This document shows, piece after piece, positions 1 to 9,806 of a stretch of DNA of 63,293 nucleotides. The number at the start of each line of letters is the position of its first letter. Position 1 is the stretch's first letter. The notes beneath the pieces are model-generated. The model worked only from the letters and a program-made list of their open reading frames with translations. It did not search any database and had not been told where the DNA came from. The stretch lies in assembly GCA_009929795.1 (NCBI GenBank), contig RZZR01000004.1, forward strand, positions 1 to 63,293. The letters run 5' to 3'. The stretch comes from Deltaproteobacteria bacterium (GTDB taxonomy: Bacteria; Desulfobacterota; Desulfovibrionia; Desulfovibrionales; Desulfomicrobiaceae). A program made the position numbers and the translations under genes.

Positions 1-348
1 GAGGCCTGCGAAGGCATCCCTGTCCTGCAGGGCCAGGGTCCCGATGATCAGCCGTTCCACCCCGCTGTCCATGTAGGCCCGGGCCGTCTCCAGATCCCGA
101 ATACCGCCTCCGAGCTGGACCGGGACTCCGGTCCCGGCGCAGATCCTGCCCACGAGGGAGGCGTTCACCGGCTGGCCGTCAAAGGCCCCATCGAGGTCGA
201 TGACATGGAGCCACTCGGCCCCCAAATCGACCCAGTGTCTGGCCATGGCCACAGGATCGCTCGAAAACACCGTGACCTGATCTTTGACCCCCTGCCTGAG
301 GCGAACGCATTGGCCACCCTTAATGTCCACCGCCGGAAAGATGATCAC
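1..348 (-). CDS. hisA: HisA, ProFAR isomerase (C-terminal part cut off by window edge)
   Basis: The reverse-strand translation begins [20 protein letters not shown], the first beta-strand of the HisA barrel with its catalytic Asp, and continues with a phosphate-binding LGGGIRD motif. HisA isomerises the ring-opened ProFAR intermediate of histidine synthesis in the cytosol. Only about 116 of the usual 240 or so residues are present because the window begins inside the gene. The start is GTG at 348; its first four bases (GTGA) overlap the stop of the upstream lipoprotein gene, so the two are probably translationally coupled. It is the last visible gene of the minus-strand run tatB-tatC-hisB-lipoprotein-hisA. 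Confidence 0.93.
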   Translation of the reverse strand, partial: MIIFPAVDIKGGQCVRLRQGVKDQVTVFSSDPVAMARHWVDLGAEWLHVIDLDGAFDGQPVNASLVGRICAGTGVPVQLGGGIRDLETARAYMDSGVERLIIGTLALQDRDAFAGL

Positions 349-983
349 AGCCCCAGATCCTCCAGCCCCCTATGGATGCCCTCGCCGGCCAACTCCCTGG
401 CCGTCAGCCATTTGCCGCCTCGGCGGACAAAGGTCGGGGCCTCCAGAATGTTCTGGCTCAGGGCGATCTGGGCCTCGTCGAAATGAAAACGCCGGACCGA
501 TTCGTCGGCCATGCCGATCAGGAACATGTCCAGCACGACCTTGGCCGGTTCGGCCGAACCCCATTGTCCACCCGCGCGCTCCCCCCATTCGAAGAGTTGG
601 GGTACGAGCATATAGTCCGCCGACAAACAGCGGCCGACCTGCAACCAATAATCCAAGGCCGAAACCCGGGATGAACTGATATCCCTGTCCACGATCTCCA
701 CACATTGGCGGGTTAGGGTCGTACCCAGAAAGTTTCGTCCCAGTCGGGCCAGAAGGAGACTCTCCAAATCCGCGTCGAGATCGGTCAGGACCGTGGGCCC
801 GACCAGAGGCTGATCCTCGGGAACATACCCGGCCAGGAGCTGGCCCATGTGACGGGGCTGAGTGAACGGGGCCACAGCCAGGATCATTCCCTGGGGAACC
901 TTGAACCCTGGTTCCGGCCTCGTAGCGCAGGCTCCCAACAGCAACACGACCACCAAGGGCAGGAGGAAAAGGATTCTGTTCAT
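345..983 (-). CDS. Unknown lipoprotein encoded between hisB and hisA
   Basis: The product is 212 aa. It begins [19 protein letters not shown], a classic lipoprotein signal with a hydrophobic core and a lipobox ending in Cys19, so it should be lipidated and anchored in the cell envelope. The mature part has no motif I can name; it is a mixed, globular-looking sequence with no repeats or further membrane segments. The ATG at 983 overlaps the hisB stop by four bases (ATGA), and its own stop overlaps the hisA GTG start by four bases. The gene is therefore locked between two histidine genes at the translational level, although an envelope lipoprotein has no obvious role in histidine synthesis. A longer in-frame reading upstream is only a shadow of hisB. 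Confidence 0.85.
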   Translation of the reverse strand: MNRILFLLPLVVVLLLGACATRPEPGFKVPQGMILAVAPFTQPRHMGQLLAGYVPEDQPLVGPTVLTDLDADLESLLLARLGRNFLGTTLTRQCVEIVDRDISSSRVSALDYWLQVGRCLSADYMLVPQLFEWGERAGGQWGSAEPAKVVLDMFLIGMADESVRRFHFDEAQIALSQNILEAPTFVRRGGKWLTARELAGEGIHRGLEDLGL

Positions 984-1564
984 GCCTGGAGGACGCCCTT
1001 TGTGCTGAAGACACCACGCTCGACCCTGGCAACGGCCTGGCGCAGGGCCAAGCCTAGGCCCTTGAAGGACGACTCGAGCAGATGATGTCCGTTCATGCCG
1101 TATCGAAAATCCAGATGGACGTTCATGCCCGCCGTGGTCGTCAAAGCCTTGAAGAACTCCCGCCAGACGTCCTTTTCCTCGCCAGCGATCACCTCCGGCA
1201 GGCAATCCTCCCGATAGACCAGATACGGCCTTCCTGACAGGTCCACCGTGGCCTCGACCAGGGCCTCGTCCATGGGCACCCGGGCCCAGCCGACCCGGCC
1301 GATGCCCTTGCGGTCGCCCAGGGCCTCCTTCAAGGCCGTCCCCAGGGAGAGACCCACGTCTTCGAGGGTGTGGTGGGCGTCCACATGCAGATCGCCGGAA
1401 CAATTCAGGCGGAGGTTGAACCCGGCCCAATAAGCCATGAGGTCGAGCATGTGGTCGGCCAGACCGAAACCGGTCCGGATGGAGTTCTGCCCGTCCCCGT
1501 CCAGTTCCAGATGCAGGCTGATGTCCGTTTCCTTGGTCTTCCGCTCCAGGGTGTGCGTGCGCAT
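980..1564 (-). CDS. hisB: Imidazoleglycerol-phosphate dehydratase HisB
   Basis: The 194-aa product is the length of a monofunctional bacterial HisB. It shows the duplicated metal-binding signatures of the family: an N-terminal DHM, the central DAHHTLED and the C-terminal [11 protein letters not shown], which bind the Mn ions used to dehydrate imidazoleglycerol phosphate. The N-terminal [16 protein letters not shown] block is also typical. There is no HisN phosphatase domain, unlike the enterobacterial bifunctional enzyme. The gene starts 7 bases after tatC and overlaps the downstream lipoprotein gene by four bases. Confidence 0.97.
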   Translation of the reverse strand: MRTHTLERKTKETDISLHLELDGDGQNSIRTGFGLADHMLDLMAYWAGFNLRLNCSGDLHVDAHHTLEDVGLSLGTALKEALGDRKGIGRVGWARVPMDEALVEATVDLSGRPYLVYREDCLPEVIAGEEKDVWREFFKALTTTAGMNVHLDFRYGMNGHHLLESSFKGLGLALRQAVARVERGVFSTKGVLQA

Positions 1565-1571
1565 GGGGTAC

Positions 1572-2462
1572 CTATGTCTTCTTTTCAGGAGATTTCTTAG
1601 ACTTCTTGGCCGCTACCTTGGCAGCCTTGGCCGCCGCCTTGGCTTCCCTGGCCGCGAGCTTGGCCGCCGCCCGCTCCTCGGCCTGTTTTTTTCTGCGCTC
1701 GATCCGCTCCTTGCCCAGATAATAGGCCACCCAGATACTGGCCTCGTAGAGAATGATCAAGGGACCCGCCATGAACACCTGGGAAACCATATCCGGCGGG
1801 GTCAGGATGGCCGAAACGATGAAGGATACCAGAATGGCGTACTTCTGCTTCTTGCGCAGCCCGGCCGAGGTGACCATGCCCATTCGGGCCAGGAAAAAAA
1901 TGAACAGGGGCAGCTCGAAAACGAGACCGAAGGCGAACAGGAGCTTGACCGAAAAACTGAAATATTCCTTCAGGGAGGGCATGGGCCGGATCATGTCCGT
2001 GGCAAAGCCCATAAAAAACTCGAACCCGAAGGGAAAAACCACGAAATAGCCGAACATGGCCCCGGACACGAAAAACAGGGCCGAGAAAAAAGCCACCGGC
2101 ACCAGGTAGCGGCGCTCCTCCGAGTAGAGGCCCGGGGCGATGAATCGCCACAATTGGAAGAAGATGTAGGGACTGGCCAGAAAGATACCGGCCAGAAAGG
2201 CCACCTTGATGTAGGTGAAGAAGCCTTCGGGCAGGCCGGTGTAGATCAGGGCGCTGTCCGGGGGCATGACCGCCACCAGGGGCCGCATGAGTATGTCGAA
2301 GAGTTCCTTGGCGAATCCGTAGCAGGCCAGAAAACCAACAAAGGAGGCGATCAGGCAGCGGACAATCCTGTTCCGAAGTTCCTCCAGATGGGCCGTAAAG
2401 GGCATGGCCTCCTGGGAATCTTCGGATTCAGGGGCCTTGGCCTGCTCCTGGTCCGTGCTCAT
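1572..2462 (-). CDS. tatC: Sec-independent translocase subunit TatC
   Basis: This 296-aa integral membrane protein has the TatC hallmarks: an N-terminal cytoplasmic [11 protein letters not shown] motif that helps recognise twin-arginine signals, then six hydrophobic segments between about residues 35 and 245. The C-terminal tail of about 50 residues is very rich in Ala, Lys and Glu and looks like a charged cytoplasmic helix, longer than in E. coli TatC. It overlaps tatB by four bases (ATGA). Within the window, DsrO carries an Arg-Arg signal and is a plausible substrate of this system. Confidence 0.96.
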   Translation of the reverse strand: MSTDQEQAKAPESEDSQEAMPFTAHLEELRNRIVRCLIASFVGFLACYGFAKELFDILMRPLVAVMPPDSALIYTGLPEGFFTYIKVAFLAGIFLASPYIFFQLWRFIAPGLYSEERRYLVPVAFFSALFFVSGAMFGYFVVFPFGFEFFMGFATDMIRPMPSLKEYFSFSVKLLFAFGLVFELPLFIFFLARMGMVTSAGLRKKQKYAILVSFIVSAILTPPDMVSQVFMAGPLIILYEASIWVAYYLGKERIERRKKQAEERAAAKLAAREAKAAAKAAKVAAKKSKKSPEKKT

Positions 2463-2761
2463 TTTGAACCGTCCTTGGTCTCTTCCTGTTTCTCGACCGT
2501 CGATGCAGCGGGTGATTCAGCGCTGGTCTCGGGCTCCTTGTCGGCCTTGGCCTCGATCTTGGCCGCCTGGGCCGTGGTCTGTTTCTTCTCTTCTTGGGCC
2601 ACCTCGTGCTCGATGGTCCTTTTGACGTCGTTGCTCATGCGACGGAACTCGCCCATGGCTTTACCCAGGGTTTTGGCGATTTCCGGAAGTTTTTTCGGGC
2701 CGATGACGATGAGAGCCACCAGCAGGATGATCATCAGTTCGGTGGTGCCGATGCCAAACAT
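2459..2761 (-). CDS. tatB: Tat translocase subunit TatA/TatB
   Basis: The 100-aa protein begins MFGIGTTELMIILLVALIVIG, the single membrane helix of the TatA/B family, followed by the PKKLPEIAKTLGKAMGEFRR hinge and amphipathic helix, and then a charged, low-complexity tail. The MFGIG start and the position directly before tatC favour TatB over TatA, but the two cannot be separated with certainty here. No second tatA-like gene lies next to it. It starts 58 bases after guaA and overlaps tatC by four bases. Confidence 0.9.
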   Translation of the reverse strand: MFGIGTTELMIILLVALIVIGPKKLPEIAKTLGKAMGEFRRMSNDVKRTIEHEVAQEEKKQTTAQAAKIEAKADKEPETSAESPAASTVEKQEETKDGSK

Positions 2762-2819
2762 GTCGTACGCTCGTTGTTGTCTCTGGTTGAAGGGTGTTCC
2801 GGGCCGAAAGGATCAGGGA

Positions 2820-4367
2820 TCATTCCCACTCGATGGTACTCGGCGGCTTGGAGGAAATGTCCAGAACCACCCGATTAACGCCCTTGACCTCGTTGATGAT
2901 CCGGTTCGAAATTCTGGCCAGGACTTCGGACGGGACCCGGCTCCAGTCTGCGGTCATGGCATCCACACTGTCAACGATCCGCAGGGCCACCACATGCTCG
3001 TAGGTCCGCTCGTCGCCCATGACCCCCACGGTCTTCAAAGGCAAAAGCACGGCGAATCCCTGCCAGACCTTGTAGTACCAGCCCGATGCCATGAGCTCGT
3101 GGTGGACGATCCGATCGGCCTGACGAAGAATCTCAAGCCGCTCCCGGGTCACCTCGCCGACGATTCGGATGGCCAGCCCCGGCCCCGGAAAGGGATGCCT
3201 CCAGACGATGTAGTCCGGCAGGCCAAGTTCCTGGGCCACCTTGCGGACCTCGTCCTTGAAGAGCTCCCGCAGGGGCTCCACCAGACGCAGAGCCATCTTT
3301 TCCGGCAGCCCGCCCACGTTGTGGTGGCTTTTGATCACCGCCGAAGGGCCCTTGAAGGACACGCTCTCGATGACGTCCGGGTACAGGGTTCCCTGGGCCA
3401 GAAACTCCACGTTTTCGATGGCCTTGGCCTCGGCCTCGAAGACCTCGATGAAGGTTCGGCCGATGATCTTGCGCTTTTCCTCCGGGTCTTCGACACCTTC
3501 CAGACGATCGAGGAAGAGATCCTGAGCCTGAACCAACTTCAGGTTCAGGTCGAAGTGCTCCCGGAGGTACCCGGCCACTTCCTCGGCCTCGTTCATCCGC
3601 AAAAGACCGTTGTCCACGAAGATGCAGTGGAGCCTTGAGCCAATGGCCCGATGCAGGAGCACGGACACCACCGTGGAGTCGATGCCGCCGCTCAGGCCGC
3701 AAACCACCCTGGACTCCCCGATCAGGGCCGGAACGTCCCGAAGGACGCCCTCGACAAAGGAGGACATGGACCAGGTCGAACGCAGCCCGGCCACATGAAA
3801 GAGGAAATTACGGAGAATCTCGTTGCCATCCTCGGTATGGGCCACCTCGGGGTGAAACTGCAGGGCATGGAGCTTCCTGGACGGATCGGACATGGCCGCC
3901 ACATCCACTGTCTCGGTCCTGGCCGTGACTGTGAATCCCGGAGGCGGCGACAGGACCTTGTCTCCGTGGGACATCCAAACCTGCAACGCCTTACCTCGGT
4001 CCAGGCCCTGCCACAAGGGCGAGTCCCCGGCCAGAGTCAGTTCCGACCGACCGTACTCACGATTATGGGCCGGAGAAACCTGCCCTCCCAGGAGATGGGC
4101 CAGAAGCTGCATGCCGTAGCAGATGCCTAGGACCGGAACTCCCCAATTCAGGATTTCCCGATCTAGACTCGGCGAAGTCGTGGCCGTGACGCTGGACGGC
4201 CCGCCCGAAAGAATAAGGGCCTTGGGATCCAGTGCCTTGAGTTCGGCCGTGGAGATGGTGCAGGGATGGATTTCGGAATAGATCCCGGCCTCCCGCACCC
4301 TGCGGGCGATGAGTTGCGTGTACTGCGACCCGAAATCGAGAATGATCACCCGTTCCTGAACCTGCAT
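2820..4367 (-). CDS. guaA: GMP synthase (glutamine-hydrolysing)
   Basis: The 515-aa product converts XMP to GMP. Its N-terminal class I glutaminase domain has the nucleophile motif LGICYGMQ near residue 80 and the His/Glu pair FHPEVAHTE. Next comes the PP-loop ATP pyrophosphatase domain ([10 protein letters not shown]) and the C-terminal dimerisation domain ending IEWE. The start at 4367 ([16 protein letters not shown]) is preceded by a good GAGGAG ribosome site; a longer frame reaching back into guaB is not real. It lies 37 bases after guaB, forming the classical guaBA pair. Confidence 0.97.
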   Translation of the reverse strand: MQVQERVIILDFGSQYTQLIARRVREAGIYSEIHPCTISTAELKALDPKALILSGGPSSVTATTSPSLDREILNWGVPVLGICYGMQLLAHLLGGQVSPAHNREYGRSELTLAGDSPLWQGLDRGKALQVWMSHGDKVLSPPPGFTVTARTETVDVAAMSDPSRKLHALQFHPEVAHTEDGNEILRNFLFHVAGLRSTWSMSSFVEGVLRDVPALIGESRVVCGLSGGIDSTVVSVLLHRAIGSRLHCIFVDNGLLRMNEAEEVAGYLREHFDLNLKLVQAQDLFLDRLEGVEDPEEKRKIIGRTFIEVFEAEAKAIENVEFLAQGTLYPDVIESVSFKGPSAVIKSHHNVGGLPEKMALRLVEPLRELFKDEVRKVAQELGLPDYIVWRHPFPGPGLAIRIVGEVTRERLEILRQADRIVHHELMASGWYYKVWQGFAVLLPLKTVGVMGDERTYEHVVALRIVDSVDAMTADWSRVPSEVLARISNRIINEVKGVNRVVLDISSKPPSTIEWE

Positions 4368-4404
4368 GCCTTTTTCACTCCTCGCCCGGATCCGGTCCGC
4401 GCTT

Positions 4405-5871
4405 CTAATTGTTGCCTTCAACCCTGTAGTTGGGGGCTTCCTTGGTGATGATGACGTCATGGACATGGCTTTCCCGGAGTCCGGCCGGGGAAATGCGCAC
4501 GAACTGGGCGTGTTCCTGGAGATCAGCCAATGTCGGGCAGCCCAAGTAGCCCATGCCCGAACGGAGGCCTCCAAGGATCTGATCCAGAGTATCCATGACC
4601 GGGCCCTTGTAGGGTACCCGTCCGACAATACCCTCGGGCACCAGCTTGTGGCTCTCGGTCTTGTCCTGGAAATAGCGGTCACCGCTACCGGCCCTCATGG
4701 CGTCGATGGAACCCATGCCCCGATAAATCTTGTAGGTCCGGCCCTGGTAGAGGATGGTCTCTCCCGGACTCTCATCCGTTCCGGCCAGCATGCTGCCCAT
4801 CATGACCGAATTGGCCCCGGCGGCCAGGGCCTTGACCACATCACCGGAGAACTTGACACCTCCGTCGGCGATGAGGGTCCGACCGAAGCGGCGGCAGACC
4901 TTGGCCGACTCCATGATGGCCGTGAGCTGGGGCACTCCCACTCCGGCCACCACCCGGGTCGTGCAGATGGAGCCTGGCCCGATGCCGACCTTGACCCCAT
5001 CCACCCCGGCCTTGATCAGAGCCTCGGCCCCGTCGGCAGTGGCCACGTTTCCGGCAACCAGCTGACATTGCGGAAAGGCCGACTTGATGGCCTCCGCCGA
5101 ACGGATAATATTTCGGGAATGGCCATGGGCGGAGTCAAGGACGATCAAATCCACCCCGGCCGACAACAGGGCCGCCACCCGCTCGTCCCGGTCACCGCCG
5201 ACTCCCACGGCCGCCCCGACTCTGAGCCGTCCGTGGCCGTCCTTGCAGGCGTTTGGGTACTTGCGGACCTTCTCGATGTCTTTGATGGTCAAAAGGCCCT
5301 TGAGCTTGCCCGCGTCGTCGACCACGAGCAACTTTTCGATCCTGTTTTCGTGCAGAAGACGCTTAGCCTCTTCCTGGCCGATGCCCACCGGCACGGTCAC
5401 CAGGTGTTCGCTGGTCATGACCTCGCTGACCTTGATCGAGGGATCCGTCACGAACCGGACGTCCCGGTTGGTGACGATGCCCACGAGGAGATCGCTTTCC
5501 ACCACCGGCAGACCGGAGATGCGGTAACCCTCCATGAGTTCGAGAACCTTGCCCACCGTGTCCCCCGGAGCGACCACGATGGGGTCGATGATCATCCCGC
5601 TCTCGGACTTCTTGACCTTTTCCACCTCCAGACGCTGCCGCTCGATGGACATATTCTTGTGGATGACCCCTATGCCCCCGGCCCGGGCCAGATAGATGGC
5701 CATTCTAGACTCGGTCACCGTATCCATGGCCGCGCTCAACAGGGGCACGTTCAGAGAAATCTCGGGCGTGACCAAGGTGGAGATGTTGACTTGGTCCGGC
5801 AGGACCTCGGAGTACCTGGGAAGGAGAAGAACGTCATCGAAGGTCAAACCCGTGCCAACAATCTTGTCCAT
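4405..5871 (-). CDS. guaB: Inosine-5'-monophosphate dehydrogenase
   Basis: The 488-aa, full-length enzyme oxidises IMP to XMP, the committed step of GMP synthesis. The barrel begins [14 protein letters not shown] pair of CBS domains is inserted at roughly residues 95-205 and would allow allosteric control by purine nucleotides. The catalytic Cys loop GPGSICTTR and the flap with [10 protein letters not shown] are both present. It is followed by guaA. The start at 5871 has an AGGAG ribosome site just upstream. Confidence 0.98.
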   Translation of the reverse strand: MDKIVGTGLTFDDVLLLPRYSEVLPDQVNISTLVTPEISLNVPLLSAAMDTVTESRMAIYLARAGGIGVIHKNMSIERQRLEVEKVKKSESGMIIDPIVVAPGDTVGKVLELMEGYRISGLPVVESDLLVGIVTNRDVRFVTDPSIKVSEVMTSEHLVTVPVGIGQEEAKRLLHENRIEKLLVVDDAGKLKGLLTIKDIEKVRKYPNACKDGHGRLRVGAAVGVGGDRDERVAALLSAGVDLIVLDSAHGHSRNIIRSAEAIKSAFPQCQLVAGNVATADGAEALIKAGVDGVKVGIGPGSICTTRVVAGVGVPQLTAIMESAKVCRRFGRTLIADGGVKFSGDVVKALAAGANSVMMGSMLAGTDESPGETILYQGRTYKIYRGMGSIDAMRAGSGDRYFQDKTESHKLVPEGIVGRVPYKGPVMDTLDQILGGLRSGMGYLGCPTLADLQEHAQFVRISPAGLRESHVHDVIITKEAPNYRVEGNN

Positions 5872-5890
5872 GAAATTGCTCCTGAGTTGA

Positions 5891-5936
5891 CGGATCCGGA
5901 GTCAGGCCCCGAAAAAACGGGTGGAGCTCCGATCCG
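5891..5936 (-). other. Imperfect inverted repeat between livF and guaB
   Basis: In the 73-base gap between livF and guaB, arms at 5891-5901 and 5927-5936 pair with a single bulge around an inner CCCG-TTTTTT-CGGG mini-hairpin (minus-strand reading). There is no U-run after the outer stem, so it is not a standard intrinsic terminator. It may stabilise or end the liv transcript, or act in the guaB leader. Confidence 0.45.
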
Positions 5937-5944
5937 TTGAATTC

Positions 5945-6652
5945 TTAGAGTCCGAGGTAGGCCTTCTTGACGTCCTCGTTGGCCAGGAGATTTTGGGCCG
6001 TGTCGACCATGGTCACCCGGCCGTTCTCCATGACATATCCCCTGTGGGCTACCTTCAGGGCCTGGTTGGCGTTCTGCTCCACGAGGAAGATCGTAGTGCC
6101 ATGTTCGGTGTTCAATTGGGAGATGATTTCAAAAATCTGCCTGATGACCAGCGGAGCCAGTCCAAGGGACGGTTCGTCCAAGAGGAGGAGCCTCGGCCTG
6201 GCCATCAACGCCCTGGATATGGCCAGCATCTGCTGTTCCCCGCCGCTGAGCGTCCCCCCGGCCTGGTGTCTCCGTTTGGCCAGGATGGGGAAGAGGCCAA
6301 AAACCATGTCCAGATCCTGCTTGATGCCGATCTTGTCTCGACGCAGATAGGCTCCCATGTCGAGGTTCTCCATGACCGTCAGGTAGGGAAAAATGAGCCT
6401 GCCCTCGGGAACCTGGGAAACCCCCATGGCCACGATGGCGTCAGCCGTCTTTCCCGTCAGGGAGCGGCCTTCAAAGACGATATCGCCGGACCGTGGAGGA
6501 ACCACCCCGCAGATGGACATGAGGGTCGTGGTCTTGCCGGCCCCGTTGGCACCGATCAGGGTGATGATCTCGCCTTGCTCGACGCTGATGGACACGTCTT
6601 CAAGGGCCTGGATGTTGCCGTAGAAGGTGTCGATGGATTTGACCTCAAGCAT
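5945..6652 (-). CDS. livF: Branched-chain amino acid ABC transporter ATPase LivF
   Basis: The 235-aa ATPase has a Walker A GANGAGKTT, signature LSGGEQQML, Walker B LLLLDEPSLGL and the short LivF-type C terminus. It energises the LivHM permease together with LivG. Its start overlaps the end of livG by 8 bases, a tight coupling that fits equal amounts of the two ATPases. It is the last gene of the five-gene liv operon. Confidence 0.96.
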   Translation of the reverse strand: MLEVKSIDTFYGNIQALEDVSISVEQGEIITLIGANGAGKTTTLMSICGVVPPRSGDIVFEGRSLTGKTADAIVAMGVSQVPEGRLIFPYLTVMENLDMGAYLRRDKIGIKQDLDMVFGLFPILAKRRHQAGGTLSGGEQQMLAISRALMARPRLLLLDEPSLGLAPLVIRQIFEIISQLNTEHGTTIFLVEQNANQALKVAHRGYVMENGRVTMVDTAQNLLANEDVKKAYLGL

Positions 6653-7442
6653 CGGCGTCCTCCCCCAGATAGGCCTTGATCACCCGTGGATCCTTGGCGA
6701 TCTCCTGCGGGGTGCCGACGGCGATGCCCTGTCCGTACTCCATGACATAGACTCGGTCCGACAGGCTCATAACCACCTTCATGTCGTGTTCAATGAGCAG
6801 GATGGAGATGTCCTCTTCGTCCCTGATCTTTCGGATCAGAACATTCAGGCTGGCCGTCTCCTGCGGGTTCATGCCCGCGGCCGGCTCGTCCAGCAGAAGA
6901 AGGAATGGGTCCGTGGCCATGGCCCGAGCTATCTCAAGACGGCGCTGAGCCCCATAGGGAAGATTGCAGGCCGTCTCGTTCACGAAGCGCTCCAGGCCGA
7001 CCTTTTCCAGGAGATGATAGCTGGCGTCCACCGTGGCCTGTTCCTCGCGCATCGTCGTAGGGCCCCGGAGGACCGCACCGAGAATCCCGCTTCTGGTCCG
7101 GGAGTGACGGCCGATCATGACGTTCTCCAGGACCGTCATGTTTGGGAACAACCGGATGTTTTGGAAGGTTCTGGCCATGCCCTGGGCAGTGACCAGATTT
7201 GGTTTCATCCCGTTGATCCGTTTTCTGTCTCCCTTGCGCGACCGGATAAAGATGTCCCCATCCGTCGGGACATAGATGCCCGTGATGCAGTTAAAGAAGG
7301 TAGTCTTGCCGGCTCCGTTGGGCCCGATCAGGGCCACGATCTCCCCACGGTCGACCCGGAGGGAAACCCCGTCCAGGGCCCGAAGGCCTCCAAAGTCCAT
7401 GGCCAGACCCTGGACGTCCAGCATGGTCGTTGCAGTATTCAT
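6645..7442 (-). CDS. livG: Branched-chain amino acid ABC transporter ATPase LivG
   Basis: The 265-aa ATPase has Walker A GPNGAGKTTFFN, the LivG-typical GMARTFQNIRLF Q-loop segment, a LivG-like ABC signature region (LPYGAQRRLEIARAM) and Walker B LLLLDEPAAGMN. The extra C-terminal residues after about 250 are usual for LivG. It pairs with LivF on the cytoplasmic face of the LivHM channel. The start at 7442 is 45 bases after livM. Confidence 0.96.
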   Translation of the reverse strand: MNTATTMLDVQGLAMDFGGLRALDGVSLRVDRGEIVALIGPNGAGKTTFFNCITGIYVPTDGDIFIRSRKGDRKRINGMKPNLVTAQGMARTFQNIRLFPNMTVLENVMIGRHSRTRSGILGAVLRGPTTMREEQATVDASYHLLEKVGLERFVNETACNLPYGAQRRLEIARAMATDPFLLLLDEPAAGMNPQETASLNVLIRKIRDEEDISILLIEHDMKVVMSLSDRVYVMEYGQGIAVGTPQEIAKDPRVIKAYLGEDADA

Positions 7443-7487
7443 GTCCGTGTCTGTCCTTGTTCGCTTTCGTCTCTGTCCTCGACGGAC

Positions 7488-8708
7488 CTAGGCCTTGGCG
7501 CCGGTCTCTTTGGCCTGGCCCTTGTAGGTGTAGTGTCGTTTCGGGGTGGAAATGAGGCCCTGGGGTCGAAAGACCATCATCAGGACCATGGCTGCTCCAA
7601 AAATGAGCATCCGATATTCGGAAAAAGCCCGCAGATATTCCGGAAGCAGGATCATGATGAATGCCGCCAGGATAACACCGAGGATGGATCCCATGCCGCC
7701 CAGAACGACGATTGAGAGGATAATAGCCGATTCCAGAAAGGTGAAGCTGGCCGGATTGATGAACGTCGTCTTGGCGGCGAAGATGACCCCGGCAAAGCCC
7801 GCCCAGGTCGCCCCCAGGGAAAAAGCCATCAGCTTGGTCTTCATCTTGTCGATGCCCATGGCCTGACAGGCGATCTCGTCCTCGCGCAAGGCCATCCAGG
7901 CCCGGCCGATCCGCGAGTCCTGCAGGCGGTTGACCACGAAGATGGTCACGATGACCATGGCGATCATCAGATAATAGATGTAGACTGAGGCCTGAGTCAC
8001 GCCCATCTCCATGCCGAAGAAGCCCGGGCGGCTTATGTTGGCGATGCCGCTCGGGCCCTGGGAGAACTCGTTCCAGTTTTCAAGGATCAGGCGGATGATC
8101 TCGCCGAAGCCCAGGGTGACGATGGCCAGGTAATCCCCCCGCAGCCTGAGGACCGGAAAGCCCAGCAAGATGCCGAACAGGGCCCCCAGAGCTCCGCCCA
8201 GGGGCAGAACCAACCAGAATCCGAGTCCGAAGTGGTAGTTCAGCAGGGCGTAGGTATAGGCCCCCACGGCGTAGAAGGCCACATAGCCCAGATCGAGCAG
8301 CCCGGCCAGCCCGACCACGATGTTCAGTCCCAGGCCCAGCATGACGTAGATGAGGGCCGTGATCATGATGTTCACCTGATAGGTTGACGTGATCAGCGGA
8401 AAGACCGCGGCCGCGGCCAGAAGAAATGCCCCGGCCGGCAGGAAAAATCTTGGCTGGGTCATGATCTGCCTGATCATCGTCTGGACTTTGCCCCCCTGGT
8501 CCCCGTCCGAGGACCCGCCTCGATTCCGGCGCTCCATGAGGTACCGCCAGACAAAGGACAGGACAAAGCTCCCCAGGCCGATCCAAAGGACGTTTTCCCA
8601 TCGCCACTCGATGGTCTTGTTGACCGTGTTCACCCGAATGACCATTATCGGAAAGGTCAGAAACATGAACCAGATGGAGACGAGAAGGGATTTCTTGAGA
8701 CCGTTCAT
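7488..8708 (-). CDS. livM: Branched-chain amino acid ABC transporter permease LivM
   Basis: The 406-aa polytopic membrane protein carries the LivM block GLNIVVGLAGLLDLGYVAFYAVGAY and the EAA-like cytoplasmic loop ALREDEIACQAMGID. Before the conserved core there are about 100 additional N-terminal residues with two or three further hydrophobic segments, as in many long LivM proteins. I chose the ATG at 8708 (MNGLKKSLL) because AAGGTGA precedes it; a start at 8753 would add 15 residues of poor character. It follows livH by 66 bases. Confidence 0.94.
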   Translation of the reverse strand: MNGLKKSLLVSIWFMFLTFPIMVIRVNTVNKTIEWRWENVLWIGLGSFVLSFVWRYLMERRNRGGSSDGDQGGKVQTMIRQIMTQPRFFLPAGAFLLAAAAVFPLITSTYQVNIMITALIYVMLGLGLNIVVGLAGLLDLGYVAFYAVGAYTYALLNYHFGLGFWLVLPLGGALGALFGILLGFPVLRLRGDYLAIVTLGFGEIIRLILENWNEFSQGPSGIANISRPGFFGMEMGVTQASVYIYYLMIAMVIVTIFVVNRLQDSRIGRAWMALREDEIACQAMGIDKMKTKLMAFSLGATWAGFAGVIFAAKTTFINPASFTFLESAIILSIVVLGGMGSILGVILAAFIMILLPEYLRAFSEYRMLIFGAAMVLMMVFRPQGLISTPKRHYTYKGQAKETGAKA

Positions 8709-8774
8709 GCGATAGTCACCTTGCTTCGCTGTTCGTGATCGTCGGCCCGGCAAAAAGCCCGCCGGGCCAAGCCG

Positions 8775-9677
8775 TCAGACCTTCTGGGTGGTCGAGCGCC
8801 CCAGGATGCCCGCCGGCCTGAAAATGAGGATCAGGACCAGCAGTGAAAAGGCGAAGACATCCTCATAGTCGCTTGAGATGTACCCGGTTCCGAAGCTCTC
8901 GGTCCAGCCCAGGACCAGACTGCCCAGAACCGCCCCGGGAATGGATCCGATCCCGCCGAGCACGGCCGCGGTAAAGGCTTTGATGCCGGCGATGAATCCG
9001 ATGTAGAAATTGATCTGCCCGATGTGCGAGGCGATGAGCACCCCCCCCAAAGCGGCCAGGGCCGAACCGATGATGAAGGTCGTTGAGATGATGCGGTCCA
9101 CGTTGACCCCCACGAGCATGGCCATCTTCCGGTTCTGGGCCGTGGCCCGCATGGCCTTGCCCATCTTGGTGAACTTGATGAGCATGGTCAGAAGAATCAT
9201 GGCCACCGCCGCCACCAGGATGATGAGCAGATCCGATTCGGCCATGGTGCTGTAGTAGGGCTTCATGAACTCGAACTTGGGGATCAGCCGAGGAAAGGGC
9301 AGGAAGTCGGAGGTCTGGGCCAGCAGGACGTAGTTCTGCAGGAAAATGGACATGCCGATGGCGCTGATCAGGGGGGACAGCCTCGGGGCATGCCGCAGGG
9401 GCCGGTAGGCGATCTTTTCCAGGGTGAAGCCGTAGGACATGGAATAGATGACCGCCACCAGTGAGGCCAGGACCAGGATCGATATCCCGCTGAAGCCCAT
9501 CATGGACAGGACCCCGGCCACGATCAGAGCCGTGAAGGCTCCGATCATGTAGATCTCGCCGTGAGCGAAATTGATCAGTTCGATGATGCCGTAGACCATG
9601 GTGTAGCCCAGAGCGATGAGCGCGTAGATGGCTCCCCTGGTCAGACCGCCGAAGAAAAGTTCCCAGAAATAGTCCAT
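8775..9677 (-). CDS. livH: Branched-chain amino acid ABC transporter permease LivH
   Basis: The 300-aa inner-membrane permease begins with the LivH signature GLTRGAIYALIALGYTMVYG followed by INFAHGEIYMIGAF. It has about eight hydrophobic segments and the cytoplasmic coupling loop MGKAMRATAQNRKMA. It forms the transport channel with LivM. It lies 129 bases after the binding protein gene livK, with a strong hairpin in between. Confidence 0.95.
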   Translation of the reverse strand: MDYFWELFFGGLTRGAIYALIALGYTMVYGIIELINFAHGEIYMIGAFTALIVAGVLSMMGFSGISILVLASLVAVIYSMSYGFTLEKIAYRPLRHAPRLSPLISAIGMSIFLQNYVLLAQTSDFLPFPRLIPKFEFMKPYYSTMAESDLLIILVAAVAMILLTMLIKFTKMGKAMRATAQNRKMAMLVGVNVDRIISTTFIIGSALAALGGVLIASHIGQINFYIGFIAGIKAFTAAVLGGIGSIPGAVLGSLVLGWTESFGTGYISSDYEDVFAFSLLVLILIFRPAGILGRSTTQKV

Positions 9678-9733
9678 TGTCGATCGCCGTGGGCTTGAGC
9701 GTGAATCCGCGGGCCAAGGCCGCGGTCAAAATG

Positions 9734-9762
9734 GCAGGGACAGGCCATGGGCCTGTCCCTGC
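9734..9762 (-). promoter_or_regulatory. 13-bp perfect hairpin between livK and livH
   Basis: GCAGGGACAGGCC and its exact complement are separated by a 3-base loop in the livK-livH gap. On the minus strand the stem is followed by CATTTTGACC, a weak U-run, so it is best read as a partial terminator or mRNA-protecting hairpin. Such an element would leave livK, the periplasmic protein needed in excess, more abundant than the membrane components. This role is inference. Confidence 0.7.
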
Positions 9763-9806
9763 GGATCGTGACGGAGATGAGGACGGTTGCGGACTCCGTC
9801 CCGGAA

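Noticed and set aside
1437-3638. 733-codon open frame on the plus strand
   Set aside because: It is antisense to hisB, tatC, tatB and guaA. Its translation is rich in His, Gly, Asp and Gln runs typical of reverse frames in high-GC DNA, and all four minus-strand genes are unmistakable.
4366-5940. 524-codon plus-strand open frame
   Set aside because: Antisense shadow of guaB; no family motifs.
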